From the NCBI GenBank assembly GCA_050084985.1, contig JBITNC010000001.1, positions 10,044,001 to 10,108,000 on the forward strand: 64,000 bases of DNA, given 5' to 3'. Of the stretch, positions 36,603 to 48,629 are shown piece by piece. Numbering within the stretch: position 1 is the stretch's first letter; the number at the start of each line of letters is the position of its first letter. Both the position numbers and the translations under genes were made by a program. The stretch comes from Nageia nagi (taxonomy: Eukaryota > Pinophyta). The notes beneath the pieces are model-generated. The model searched no databases and had not been told where the DNA came from. It worked only from the letters and a program-made list of their open reading frames with translations.

Positions 36603-37109
36603 TGAGAGAATTAAACTATAACAAGAATAATCCTACACAACCAAGATCTCTTGAAAGCTCACTATACACATTTAACAAACTCACAAATAAGACAATCTCA
36701 TAAAGTAACTCAAGATGTAAAGTGGTTTCTCCAACTAGGAGTACATCTACTAACTAGATCTTTACTTCAATCACAAATACAACTCTCTTACAATCCTTCT
36801 AATCTCAACTCCTACACTTCTATTTTATAGCATAACTTTACTCCACAAATTGGTGTGTAATCATAAAGATGTAACCTTCTATTTATATGCCAAAATCTCT
36901 CTTTAGATCACCTTTTTATCCAATGTACAAAAGCATGACATGCACATCCTTTTACCCAAGGGCCATGCTCATGACATGGAGTGTAGGATAAGTTACATTA
37001 TCATATTCACTTAAATACTTAAGGTATTAAATGATACCCTTAAGTATTAGTGAATTTACGTAGAAGATTTAATACAAACCTTTACAATAATGCATGATAC
37101 ATTCCAACA
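36603..37109 (-). repeat. B2 3' LTR
   Basis: 507 bp, followed on the plus side by CTCCCCCTTAA (reversed polypurine tract). Close match to the other B-family LTRs. Confidence 0.85.
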
Positions 37110-37569
37110 CTCCCCCTTAATGTAATATTGGGATAGAGTGAGTAAGAGAGAAGAAGAAGAAAAAGTAAGAGAGTTCTCCTCCAAATAGATACAACGAAGA
37201 TGAGAAATTTTTACATATTTGTGAATCCAAAAAGATCTAGTTTGAAACTTACTACTTTGTCAAATACAATCATTAATCACAATTGGTTTCAATGTACATG
37301 AAGTAGTCATCCAACTGCAAGTCATGAACAGTCTCCAAGAGCCTGCATATCTAAGGTAAGTAACCTACAATATCAAAAGAACCTACAAGTCATAAGTAGC
37401 TCAAATAATAAGATTAGTTAGATGCATCATATTCATATCAACAAGGATAGATGAATCATACAAATGCCATCATGAACTTATCAATGGTGCACTATAAGTC
37501 ATCACAAAGATGCCATGCTAAAAACTTATAGCCATCTATTGTATATAAAATATGTGTTGATTATCATTA

Positions 37570-37790
37570 CAAAATAGAGAATGCACATACAAGTTCCTCA
37601 CATATGGATAACTAAATAGTGCCAAAAGACACATAAGAGTTTCTCACTTATGGATAAGTAAATAGTGCTAAATTGACCAAAAAATAGAGTATGCACATAC
37701 GAGTTCCTCACTATGGATAACTGAATAGTGCCAAAAAGACACATAAGAGTTACTCATACATGGATAACTAAATAGTGCTAGATTGGCCAA
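37570..37790. repeat. Tandem duplication in the B2 3' untranslated region
   Basis: Two units of about 110 bp (37570-37679 and 37680-37788) start AAAATAGAGAATGCACATAC / AAAAATAGAGTATGCACATA. Each consists of two subunits with AGTTCCTCAC..ATGGATAA.T.AATAGTGC. B1 has one unit at the same place (19608-19725). Confidence 0.8.
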
Positions 37791-37949
37791 TTTTGTACAA
37801 TAAGTTCCTCACATAGAGCGAACTTACCACGAAGGTGTACAATAAAATCAACACTATACAATATAAAATCTTCTTAAGAATGAAGTTATCATCATAAACA
37901 TGAATTCAACATAAGAATTCAAACTTCACTCCCCATTTAGGGCAACTTC

Positions 37950-38610
37950 ACCAACCCAATAGCATCCCTAAGCTTACAAAATTGAGCTTTTAGGAGGGCT
38001 TTATGAATAAATCAGTAGAGTTCAAGGTGGATGGACAATACTCTAGGTGTATGATGCCATCAAGAACCTTCTCCTTGATAAAATGGGCATGGATTTCTAC
38101 ATGTTTTATTCTCTAATGGAACATTAAATTCTTAGCCAAAAAAATAGCTAACTAATTATCTAAAGAGATCAAAGATGAGCCATCTTGCTCATAACCTAAT
38201 TTCTTTCAAAAGATGCCTTAACCAAATGGCTTCTTGGGTTGCAACAAACATGGCATGATATTCAGCTTTTGTAGTGGAAAGAGAAATATTAGGTTTCTTC
38301 TTAGAATCCCAAGAGATAACACCTGAACCAATGTTAAACACATAAGCAAAGGTTGACTTCCTATCATCTCTATCTCTCTCATAGTCAGAATCTAAGAATC
38401 CAAAAAGAATAAATGAGAGCAACTTGGAATACTTGAGGGTAAGATCCTTAGTTCTTACAACATACCTTAATATTTGTTTAACAGCATTGAGATGTTCAAC
38501 ATATGGTTTTTACATGAATCATGCCATTAGATTCATTGCAAAGGCAATATTTGGCCTAGATATAGTCAAATACAAGAGACTACCAATTAATTACCTGTAA
38601 GTTGTAGCAT
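37950..38610 (-). pseudogene. B2 pol: RNase H remnant
   Basis: Segment 38422-38189 encodes DDRKSTFAYVFNIGSGVISW, KKPNISLSTTKAEYHAMFVA and TQEAIWLRHLLKEIRL, a well-preserved Copia RNase H core. The C-terminal part towards 37960 is broken but keeps TK.LL...FCKLRDAI-like residues. Confidence 0.75.
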
Positions 38611-39512
38611 CAGCTAACTAAGAGTTAGAGCTTAAAAAAATAGTGATTCCAGAAGAGACTAGGATTGTAGCATATCTACACTCCTCCATTCCAAATTTTT
38701 GTAAGATGTATAATATATACTTAGATTGATTGAGGTAAGTACAATCCTTGTATTGATACACTTGCATTCTAAGATAGTAGTGTAAGAGACCAAGATTAGT
38801 CATTTCAAATGTTACCTTAAGTTTGGATATGCACTCTTGAATGATTTCATCATTGTTCCCAATAATCAAAAGATCATCCACATAAAGGAGTATCAAGACC
38901 ACATATTTTCCTTGATTGAGCATATATAGATTGAAGTTAAAAAAATACTTGGAGAAACCCATGTTTGTAAAGTACCCTAAAATCTTTCTATACTAGGCTC
39001 TAGGTGTTTACTTAATTCCATACAATAACTTTTTTAGCTTACACATAAAGAACTCTTTACCTTCCATAATAAACCCTTTTGGTTGATTAATGAAGATTTC
39101 CATATCCAAGTCATCATTGAAAAATGCACTCTTGATATAAAGTTAAAAAATTATCCATCCTTAACCTACAGAAAGAGTAAGGATAACTCTCATAGTAGGC
39201 ATCTTTACCATGAAAGCAAAGGTTTTCTCATAATCTATATCGTATTTCTAAGCAAAACATTTACCTACTAACCTTGCCTTGTATTTCTCAATGTCTCCAA
39301 CTGAATTGAACTTGACCTTGTAGATCCACTTATTACCAATCACATTCTTTTCATTGGAATAAGGAACCAAGTTCCAAGTCTTATTTTTTACAAGCATCTC
39401 ATATTCCACTTTCATGGCTTCCATCCAACACTCATGCGTAGAAACTTCTTTAAAGGTTGAGGGCTCATGCTTATTGTCAATCTTGGCAATTAAGGATTTG
39501 TTCAAGTTCATG
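38611..39512 (-). pseudogene. B2 pol: reverse transcriptase remnant
   Basis: Segment 39511-39248 encodes the linker (NKHEPSTFKEVSTHECWMEA) and the RT start (NKTWNLVPYSNEKNVIGNKW, EKYKARLVGK). Segment 38962-38618 encodes VVLILLYVDDLLIIGNN with YVDD intact and LLHYYLRMQVYQYKDC. The palm region between (39240-38970) has several stops. Confidence 0.8.
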
Positions 39513-39578
39513 CTTCTTATTACCCTTTTATGTTGAAGAATTTTGTTCTTAAGGTGACTTATCTACATCAATATCTAA

Positions 39579-40593
39579 CTAGCTAGGAGCAACTAAAAAG
39601 TTCTCTGAATCATCAACATCCTCATTAGAAGTAGATTCATCAAGAAGTTCATTGAATTTTACATCCCTTGAAATGAACACTGCTTTATAGGTTGGAGAGT
39701 AGAGCCTGTAATCTCTATGCTGACTATCATAACCCATAAAGATACATTTTTCAACTCTTTTGTTCATCTTCTTCCTTTTCTTAGAAATAATGTAGGAGAA
39801 TGCTTCACAACCAAACACCCTAGGGTGAGAGATGTTAGATTTTCTTTCTAACCATGACTTAAAAGGATTTTTACTCTAAATAGATTTTGTGAGACACCTA
39901 TTCAAGGTGTAAATAGCAATGCTCATAGTTTCACCCCATAAGAATTTAGAAATATTACCCAACATGCATCTATCCATTTCCATAATTATTCTATTTTTCT
40001 TTTCAACAACATCGTTCTACTGAAGAATGTATGGAATTATAAACTACCTCTTGATTCTATACTTAGCATAATAGTCATTGAACTCATTATTGTTATATTC
40101 TCCTCTATTATCTAATCTCAACATCTTGATTTTAAGGTTAGTTTAATTCTTAAAAAAAGGCTTTAAAAATCTTAAAACTCTCAAAATTTTGATCCTTGTG
40201 CTCAAAAAAATACCCAAAGGTCATTCTACTAAAGTCATCAATGAAAGTTAAGACATAATATGCTCCTCTAAGTGACTTAGTCTAAAATAGACCTATCAAA
40301 TCTGAATGCACAAGTTGAAGAGGTTGAGATGCTCTTGTTACCTTATCTTTTTCAAACTTTTATCCATGTATCTTACCAAGAATGCACTTCTCGTATAGAC
40401 CAACAAAAAGAGAAATTGAAGGCAAACCTTTCATAAGTTCTTGGTCTTTCATGACTTGAATACTCTTATGGTTAAGGTGACCTAAATGATGGTGCCAAAT
40501 ATTACCTTTAGAGCACACACTAGAAGTAAGACACATCTTTGATGGAACTTGATCCATAATGTAGAGGTTATCTTTCATTGATATTTTAGCCAA
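39579..40593 (-). pseudogene. B2 pol: pre-integrase and integrase remnant
   Basis: Segment 40593-40360 encodes WHHHLGHLNHKSIQVMKDQE and LYEKCILGK, the HHCC region with one Cys of the CxxC lost. The core (40350-39990) is broken but shows HSDLIG and TFIDDFSRMTFGYF. Segment 39818-39579 encodes MFGCEAFSYIISKKRKK, KCIFMGYDSQHRDYRLYSPT and FISRDVKFNELLDEST, the conserved block after the core. Confidence 0.75.
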
Positions 40594-40599
40594 AGTGAT

Positions 40600-41885
40600 A
40601 AGTCCTTTTTTAATGCTCTAAGATTGAGATTTGAATTCAAAAGAGTACCCTTTTCTAGTAACTTGGATCATAAAGAGAAGATTCATTCTTAACTTAGGAA
40701 CATAAAAAATATTTTCAAGAACCTTTTTGTGAATCAGCACACTCTCAATTCCTTAGACTTCAAGGGTAGAGTTATCATTTATCATAATGACATCCTTTTT
40801 ATACTTGTGAAAGTTTTCAAAATTTTCTTTTTCAAAGTATAAGTGATTAGTGCAACCAAAGTTAATAATCCATTTAGATAAAAAAAAGTGAGACATAGAG
40901 TAGAACATCATAGCAAAACCAACATGAATATTGTTCTTTCTTTTGTAGTTCTTTATATTTTCATTACCTTTATTCTTTTCTTCTCTTTTCTTTTTGTAAC
41001 AATCAACTTCTTTGTGACCTTGAATGCCATAATAGTTACAATTACTATCAAACTTTTCTTTAGTATAAGGAGTGTTTTCTTTGATTTTTTTATCTTTTTA
41101 CTTGAAATAATTGTTGTTACCATTGTTCTTGTTGCTATGGTAGTGGTTTCTATTATTTCTATTAGTGTTGTAGTCATTATCTCTTTTCTCAAATCTTTTA
41201 GAGAAAAGAAAGATAAGATTTTTTTTTATGGTTGAACTTCTTTTTTAAAAGAGTTTTGGTTTCTTCAAGAGCAACATTATTATCCTTAGAAGAAGAAATT
41301 AACCTTTTATTGTTAAAAGTTTCCTCATGCTTCAATAGGTACCTCAAAAGGTTCTCAAAGGATAAGACTTCTTTTTTATCATCAAGCCTTATTTCCATAA
41401 CTGTCACAAAGTTTCCAAACTTTGAAGAGAGGCTTTGAAGAATGATAAAGAATATAAACTTATCATTGATCCAGTTGCACCCACAAGCAATAAGTTGGAT
41501 CCTTAGGTTAATAATTTCATTCAAGTAGATAGCCACATTTTCATCTTCCCTTTGATAAGATTGAAGTAACTTTTGGAGAATGGTAAACCTTCTTAAAAAG
41601 TTTGAACCAAGTAGATTTGTTTAAACTTATCCCAAGCTTTCTTTGCTAAGGTTGAAGACGAAATCATCAAGAGCATATCATCTAAAATTGCATAGTAAAT
41701 CATAGAGGTTGCCAACTTATTTTTTATGTTGTAAGCCTCTAGTGCCTTCTCATCTATAGGAGGTACAAGGTTCTCATTCATAATTTACCAAAGCTTCCTT
41801 GCCTGTAATTCAACTCTCATCTGAGGATCCCAAATATCATAGTTGGAACCATCAAGAATGTGTTTGGGTAAAAGGATTCTCCCAT
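40600..41885 (-). pseudogene. B2 gag, zinc knuckle and protease remnant
   Basis: Gag reads from about 41885 (IANGRILLPKHILDGSNYDI; 41781-41593 NENLVPPIDEKALEAYNIKN) through 41536-41198 (LNEIINLRIQLIACGCNW...KKKFNHKKKSYLSF). The zinc knuckle near 41060-41015 reads CNYYGIQGHKEVDC, with its second Cys changed to Tyr. The protease site near 40875-40840 reads NFGCTNHLYF where DSG is expected. Confidence 0.7.
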
Positions 41886-43890
41886 TTGCTATACAAAAAT
41901 ATGAAATAATAAGCATATGTTTTTAATAAATAAAATGTTATGTTTTAACTAAGTAAATAATACATGTTACATTTAACACTAAATACATGCTTGATTTGAT
42001 TCATAAGTGTAAATGTTTTACAATTCAAATAATAATCCATGTATTCAAATATATTTCTCATCTCAAGAACCGATAGATGTAGAGTGACATTGTTGAAGTT
42101 TGTTTCTTATCTAAAATTAGGCCTTCACCTAGATGCCCACACAAGAAAGCCCAAGTACTATCAATCTTCAACCAATTCCTCTTGGATAGTAATATACTCT
42201 CATAAAGAAAAGTACTAGCTATTTTCCAAGGATTTAACATTTATTAGATTAACCAAATTATTAATTTTGATTAGGTTTTAAGTTTTACTTCTAGGATATC
42301 AAGATAATCTTTGAATAGATGTGTGGACATATAGTATCACTACACACATGCCTGTCCACCTAATAGAGTTATGTCCCTACCAATAGAGGACTTAGGGGTA
42401 ATTAAGAAGTACAAACTTTTTACCACTTGGATTGTTAGACTTAAAGGCTCTAGTTCATCTATCCTCACCTCATGGCTCCCCAAACAAGTCATGTTGCAGA
42501 ATATACATGCAGATGTGTTCATTTTAGGGGGTTGCTCCTATCAATGTTTACATAAAAAAATAAATCAAAGTAAAAAATATGAAATAAAAGAGGATAAGTA
42601 AAATATCATCCATTCAATAACTTGAAATCAAAGTGTCCAATGGGTTTTGTTTACCAACCCCTAAAGGACATCATTACATGAATCCAAATTTTGGACAAAT
42701 CCATTCTTGCATAAGGAAGTAGATTGCATCATAACTTAAGATTTTAAGTATTAATCATGCATAACCAAAAAAAAATTAAATTCTAAGCATATATTATTAA
42801 CTTAAAAATTTAAGTACTAAACATGCATCATTTAAGCATAAGCATGCATTAACTTTAAATCAAGTAGTAAGCATGCATCATTCCCATTAAGTAAATATCG
42901 ATAAGATTCCAAGAAATAACTACTTAGCATGCATTATTTCCATAACTTTTAAAAAGGAATAGATGATTCAAAAAAAATGCATTCTAAGCATAAAGGATGT
43001 AAAAGTAAAAATATTTCCCCCTCCCCCCCCCCCCCCCCCCCTTTTTTTATTTTAAAAAATGATCTCTCAAAGTAGTATAGTACATAATTTATCTCTAAAA
43101 ATTTGCATGCTAAAACTCTAAGTATGTAAAAATTTTCTTATTACTTAAAGTTTATCCTACAGATAGCATATTAGTTTACCTTAGCAATTTTCACTAAAAA
43201 TGCTAAGATTTATCAAATAAGTTCTAAGTAATTGCTTATGTTTTTAAGCATTAAAAAAAATGATTAAAGCATTGAAAATGGATGAATATACTCTTAGATA
43301 AAACAAATTTTACCTTAAAAAATTTCTCCCAATGCTAAACCTAATACCTCTTAAGTAAAAATAATTTGAAAAAATAACTCTAAGTACCTTAGAGTATAAG
43401 TCATAATAATTTTTTAATGCTCAAGTTACTTTTAGGAGGAAGAGTGTTAAGTTATAAAGAAGTTGAATATACATTTAAAGAGGTAATTAATAAGATTGAG
43501 GACATTAAATGAAAAAATGTAACTTGTAAGCATAAAAAAAAAATTAAATGCTTAGCAATCATGAGAGAAACAAAAAATATAAACCATAAAAATTGGAAAA
43601 AAAAAGTGTAGGAGTAAAAGGATAGCTGAATGACGTTTCAACTCCTTGGAAAAAAAATGATGCATTTTTTAGGTGCCATGGAGCTCAATGGAGGGGGGTC
43701 GGTCAAATGAAAGAAAAAAAAAAAGACAAAGAGGAGTATAATACAATTTAAAGGAGGAATGCTTGACTACTAAGAAAGGGGCCACGACTTGCTAAAGATA
43801 CCAACAAAAAAACATGTGCACTCAACTAGACAAGAACCGCGCATAGGATACCAATCATGAACTACAAAAAGAAGAGGCTCAGTAGGGTGG
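41886..43890 (-). other. B2 leader, shortened relative to B1
   Basis: It aligns in blocks with the gag-proximal part of the B1 leader (24263-25600). It has CATGCAT motifs at about 42755-42935 and a run of 19 C followed by 7 T at 43023-43048. The LTR-proximal part seen in B1 (26-28 kb) is missing or unrecognisable. Coding signal absent. Confidence 0.55.
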
Positions 43891-44107
43891 GATAAAGCAT
43901 AAAAGAAAGAAGAAAGAGAGAGTAAGAGAGAGTTTTCCTCCATTGAAATACAAGTGGAGATGAGAACTTTTACATATTTGAGAAATAAGCAAGATCTTAG
44001 TTTGAGACTCACTACTTTACCATTTGATAAAATGGTTTACAATACAATCATTAACCATAACTAGTTTCACTATAAAGAGTAGTCAATCAACACCAAGTTG
44101 ACATGTG
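43891..44107 (-). repeat. Displaced copy of A-family 3' sequence beside the B2 5' LTR
   Basis: It matches 36388-36602 at about 93% by eye (CATAAAAGAAAGAAGAAAGA, ATCTTAGTTTGAGACTCACT and so on), ending in the same ACATGTG that precedes the other B2 LTR. It occupies the place of the B2 PBS. Confidence 0.8.
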
Positions 44108-44613
44108 TGAGAGAATTTAACTATAATAAGAACAATCCTAAATAACCAAGATATCTTGAAATATCACAATACACATATAACAAACTCACAAATAAGATAA
44201 TCTCATAAAGTAACTCAAGATGTAAAGTGGTTCCTCCAACTAGGAGTACATCTACTAACTAGATCTTTACTTCAATTACAAATATAACTCTGTTACAATC
44301 CTCCTAATCTCAACTCCTACACTTCTATCCTATAGCATAACTTTACTCCATAAATTGGTGTGTAATCACAAAGAGGGAGCCTTCTATTTATAGGCAAAAA
44401 TCCCTCTTTGGATCACCCTTTTATCTAATGTACAAAAGCATGACATGCACATCCTTTAACCAAGAGGCATGCTCATGACATGGAGTGTAGGACAAGTTAC
44501 ATTATCATATTCACTTAAATAATTAAGGTTTCAAATGATATCTTTAAGTATTAGTGAATTTACATAGAATATTTGATACAAACCTTTACAATAATGCATT
44601 ATACATTCCAACA
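44108..44613 (-). repeat. B2 5' LTR
   Basis: 506 bp, similar to 36603-37109. TATA-type CTATAAATAG on the minus strand near 44383-44392. Confidence 0.8.
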
Positions 44614-44784
44614 ATATGAGCCTCCATGAGCTTGCCCACCCAAAGTAAGTCACCTGTATTAGAAGCCTACAAGCTACAAGAAGATCATAAACAAGATCAA
44701 TTAGATGCATCATATAAATATTAATATCAACATAGGATAAATGAACTAAGTAATGCCATACATAAATTGATCAATGATGCACTA

Positions 44785-44930
44785 TAAGAGACCTAAAAAG
44801 TGCATCTTTATGGGCTATGAAAATCATCATAGACGCTATAGGATCTACCTACCTTCCTCTAGAATAGTCTTTGTGTCAAGGGATGTAAAGTTCAATGAAA
44901 TTCTTGAAGAATCTTGCTTCTTGTGAGAAC
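44785..44930 (+). pseudogene. Copia pol scrap in plus orientation
   Basis: The plus strand encodes KCIFMGYENHHRRYRIYLPS and VFVSRDVKFNEILEES, the block after the Copia integrase core (compare the minus-strand copy at 39579-39818). Its orientation is opposite to A2 and B2, so it marks an inversion or a separate fragment. Confidence 0.75.
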
Positions 44931-45022
44931 CTATATGATGTTGATTTGGGTAAAAAGAAGGTTAAAGAGTGGGTTTATATTAAAGAAAGCTATTACATAA
45001 TATTACATTACAAATTGTAATA

Positions 45023-45897
45023 TGACCCATTTGTTAATCACCCCATTAACGACCACCACCTCGCCATCCTAAACCTCAACTTTGATAGCACCGATGGCCA
45101 CCACAACCACATCCTCCCCCCCTCCACCTCCCTCAACCCCTCCACCACCTCCACCTCCCTCACCACCCCCTTGATCCAAACCTCCTTCCCTGGCATGAGA
45201 TCCCTCACCTCTTCCATCTCCCTCTAAGGTACCTACTACGGTCACCATATCTTCAAACTCAAAGGCCTTAATAAGAGACACAACAAAGGTACTTGCTTCA
45301 ATAGATGAGGTAGAGAGTGAAGAATAGCTTCATGGAAGGAGCCACTTAAAGAACATGGTTCTATCTGACATTAAGGATCAATTTGATGAAGTAAAAGTAG
45401 ATGGCATGAATCAAAAATTTAGCTACCTACTCTCCAAACAACCAAGATTCATAGCCGCAAACTACTAAAAATCTCATGCGATTCACCAGTCCATTAGGAA
45501 ATACTATGATGATGAACACATGAAGAGCAAAATGAAAAGAAAGATTCATAGAATGAATCAAGCCATCAAGGGACTACCATAAGATATTCCTCTAGACAAG
45601 CCTTCTAATTAGCAAAAAAATATTCTCAAGGTTGGGTGGGACTTCATGGATAGGATGGAGAATGCTACAGATAGTGAAAGATAGATAATGGAGATGTATA
45701 ACCATGCTTATGTGACTGATCTTTACTCTCTTTTTGGTTACCATAGATGGATGGACCCTCCTTCCAATGCTGAAAGTGATGTATAGGATACTGTAAATAG
45801 CTACTTTCTAAATGATATATTCTAATTTTTGTAAGAACATATTTTTGGACCCTATCTAAAATACCATTGTTAATATAATTTTACCTTAGACTAAAAA
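45023..45897 (+). pseudogene. H coding remnant, 3' part and tail
   Basis: Continues H after the A2 insertion. A Pro/Ser/Thr-rich low-complexity stretch (45110-45200) is followed by translated blocks KFSYLLSKQPRFIAANY, SIRKYYDDEHMKSKMKRKIH and WDFMDRMENATDSER, then NHAYVTDLYSLFGYHRWMDP. These recur in the copy at 6500-6880. Stops are scattered. The 3' tail ends CTTAGACTAAAAAAA. The Gly-rich minus frame at 45069-45281 is the mirror of the CT-rich stretch and not a gene. Confidence 0.5.
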
Positions 45898-45916
45898 AAT
45901 AATGGTAAAATACATT

Positions 45917-48629
45917 TAATATTTAAATTCTCATTAAATATCAAATATTTATATATATTAAACTCCTTTTAAAGCTTTAAATAACTATTAACATTTTAAC
46001 TTACCATTTAAATGTAATACACAAAGTCTTAATATATTATTAATAACAAGCTCATATTTTAAAGTTTGACACAAGCACACATTTTCTTTGAATATTCATC
46101 AGGTTTCCATGTGCTTTTGAGATATGATTTGGTAAAGCTACCTTGTCTAGTGTGTTTGGAGTTCCTATTAGCACACCAACAATTCCCAAAATCTTAAATT
46201 AGTGTCACCTAACCGCATGACCATTTTTATATGAGTGGATTTTTTATTCCAACCAATTTGTTGCTTCAAAAATTACATGAAAAGACTAATCGATACATTA
46301 TCTTAGTTATTTTTGAAGCTTGCTATTTTGGCTATTATTTATGCTAATTATATTTTGGATTGTTTATAAATATATCTTTCTAAATCTTTCATGGGATTAG
46401 TAGATATCTAGTTAGTTATAGCCAATATAGGAGATACCAAATAACTTGAGTGAAAAAGGGCACTATAGTTTGCATTCACGACTTCATGAAATGGTATGAT
46501 TTCTTGTTACAACTTGCATGATTGAGTGAGTACTTTCCTATGAATATAATAATTTCATATTACCAAGGCATGGATTCCTTTTAAATGCATTAAGACTTCT
46601 CCACCTAATGCAACAAACAACTATGTTAGTCCAAATCAAGTTAATTCACCTTTCCCAGCATCTACAATACGTATGCCACACTGGGAATTTTTCCAATAGG
46701 GTATGTACATACATCGAAGTATCTTTTAAAATGTATTTATGTCACATAATGTGGCACTAAATGTTATGGTAGATATGTAAGCAAAACATGGAAGAATACA
46801 GGCCAAAGAATTATTTTACAAGATGCATGATGTGATACACCTTCATGGATTGTTATAAACACAAGATAGACAAAGAACATATAAATTGAAAGGGCATGTG
46901 ATTTGTTTTGAAAAAATGCCTAATTAAAATGCAATCTGATGGATTGAAATGATTGCAAGTTACTTCACAAAATAAATACATTGGGAAGGCCAATGAATTA
47001 TTTTAATAAAATGCCTCATCGAGAGGTAGTCTCATAAACTGATATGATCATGAGTTATGCATCAGATGGATACATGAAAGGGGTAATGAATTGTTTGACT
47101 CATGTCTCAACAAAATGAATTCGTATGGTTGTAGTGGTCATAGGATAATCATAAAATGGATACCAAGAAAAGGGTATACAAATTTTAAATAAAATACCCT
47201 AGAACTTTTAGTGTCAAATAAGAGGTAATCCACACAAATTTACCGAGATAAAAAACTAAAATAAAACTCCAAATACATCTCAATAAATTTCTATTCTCTT
47301 GTTGAAATACATAAGTATCATTCAATATAGTTTATGTGTACACAAAATCAAGCATAGATTCAATTTTATAATACACTTGGAAGTTTGTAGATCTTCTCTT
47401 GAAGCCTTTAAAACATAGCAATCAACTAGCAAATCCAAAAACCATACTAGTAAACAACCACCCTTTTCAAAAATAAGCTCTCCTTAAAATAATAATGGTG
47501 GGTATGAACCGATTACCTCCCCATAACCTGCACTCCAACCAACAATAATAAACATGAACTAAATTTTATATTTTATGTTACCATAAAATATACTTAATCA
47601 ATTTTGACTATTATCATAACACAAAATATACTTATTGATTATTAATAATAATGTAATACCAACATCTCTTAATAACTTAATACAATAGATAAATTGTGAT
47701 ATTATTTATTAATAAATAATATGATATTTGAATTACAAATTATTAATTTATTTATCTTCTAGCATTCAATTAACCTTTATTTAATATTATCTTACAACTA
47801 AGGTATATATAAATAATACTAAAATTTTAAAACAAATGTTAAATCCACTAGATCATCAACTAAATGTAATGTTCTAAGAGAGAGGTTCAAAAGTTGGGCC
47901 ATGACACTAGCAATCTATTGAAAAGAAAATTTGAAGTGAAGTATATTTTTTGTGATGGATTTATCTAATGGAATTGGAAAAATATTTATGAAGTGATTTC
48001 ATAAAAAGATAGCCAAAAAGGAGAAAGGTTAAAGCCATGTGAAGGAATATGATAAGTGTGTTACTAAAACTAAGAGGCAAAGATAGAAATATAAAGGATA
48101 GTAGGCTGCATAAAATATTCAAGATGAAGATTTTGTGGCTATGTGAGTAAAAGCTCATAATTTTACTTACATAAGGAGTATGATTTAAAAGCATATAGAA
48201 TAAGTAAAAAAAATAACATGCAATGTAAAATAACATGTAATTAAAAATAAAAGTAGTTTTCCTTGTAAGATAATTAAATTAAATTTACAATTAGTCCTTA
48301 AATTTAGAATTATATATTTTTATATAAAGAAATCATGTAAAGGAGAGAAAAAGGTAAGAAAGAGTATGTAAAGATGGCTAATTTTTTGAAGGATAAGAAG
48401 ATTTTTGTAGCCAATAGAATGATTTGGAGTGATATGTACGAGCTATTTGAGGAGAAGGAAGGAAAGAGAGCTTATGATGATTAAATTATTAGTTTAATGC
48501 TTTAATATATTTATTTTGATTGTGTAAGCATATTGAAAATATTAATAAAAAGTTTATATGCTAATTTCTATGCAAGATCTTAATATTTGATATTCTTGAT
48601 CGTATGTGAATGTTTTGGGCTACAATGTT
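45917..48629. other. AT-rich spacer without recognisable genes
   Basis: Stops in all frames. The hydrophobic minus frame 47961-48236 has biased AT-rich composition and no recognisable domain. A purine-rich part at 48330-48480 could be a decayed Lys/Glu-rich coding piece, but nothing can be named. Confidence 0.5.

Larger units (their letters stand above)
36603..44613 (-). mobile_element. B2: Ty1/Copia element nested in A2, lacking its PBS
   Basis: Same family as B1. LTRs are 36603-37109 (3') and 44108-44613 (5'). Flanks ATGTG (36598-36602) and ATATG (44614-44618) fit a TSD with one change. Pol and gag are readable between 37960 and 41885, followed by the leader to about 43890. Between the leader and the 5' LTR, where the PBS should be, sits 216 bp of A-family 3' sequence, so the element cannot prime its own reverse transcription. 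All genes carry stops. Confidence 0.8.
35915..45022 (-). mobile_element. A2: rearranged Copia element nested in H
   Basis: The left (3') LTR is 35915-36364. On the right, a 57-bp piece of the same LTR (about 44966-45022, TTATATTAAAG...ATTACATTACAAATTGTAA) marks the other end. Flanks TTACC (35910-35914) and TGACC (45023-45027) fit a 5-bp TSD with one change. The body consists of 3' untranslated sequence (36365-36602 and 44614-44790), Copia B2, and a Copia pol scrap in opposite orientation (about 44790-44925). Most of its coding region is deleted. Confidence 0.62.
34915..45897 (+). mobile_element. H: retroposon with 19-bp TSD, interrupted by nested Copia elements
   Basis: The 19-bp direct repeat AATAATGGTAAAATACATT is exact at 34896-34914 and 45898-45916. 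The right copy follows a short A-run (ACTAAAAAAA), the hallmark of target-primed retroposition. H-derived DNA is 34915-35914 plus 45023-45897 (about 1.9 kb) with Copia A2 between. Its 3' end matches 6500-7013. It has no RT or endonuclease, so it is either a non-autonomous retroposon or a processed copy of a cellular mRNA that has been reused. Confidence 0.75.

Noticed and set aside
36603-44613. Reading the two B LTRs as independent solo LTRs
   Set aside because: Matching flanks ATGTG/ATATG and a full B interior between them fit one insertion with a converted patch better.
45069-45281. Gly-rich minus-strand ORF
   Set aside because: Low-complexity CT-rich tract read backwards; it lies inside the plus-strand H remnant.
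47961-48236. Hydrophobic minus-strand ORF resembling a membrane protein
   Set aside because: AT-rich composition alone gives Phe/Leu/Ile/Tyr; no homology, no neighbours.
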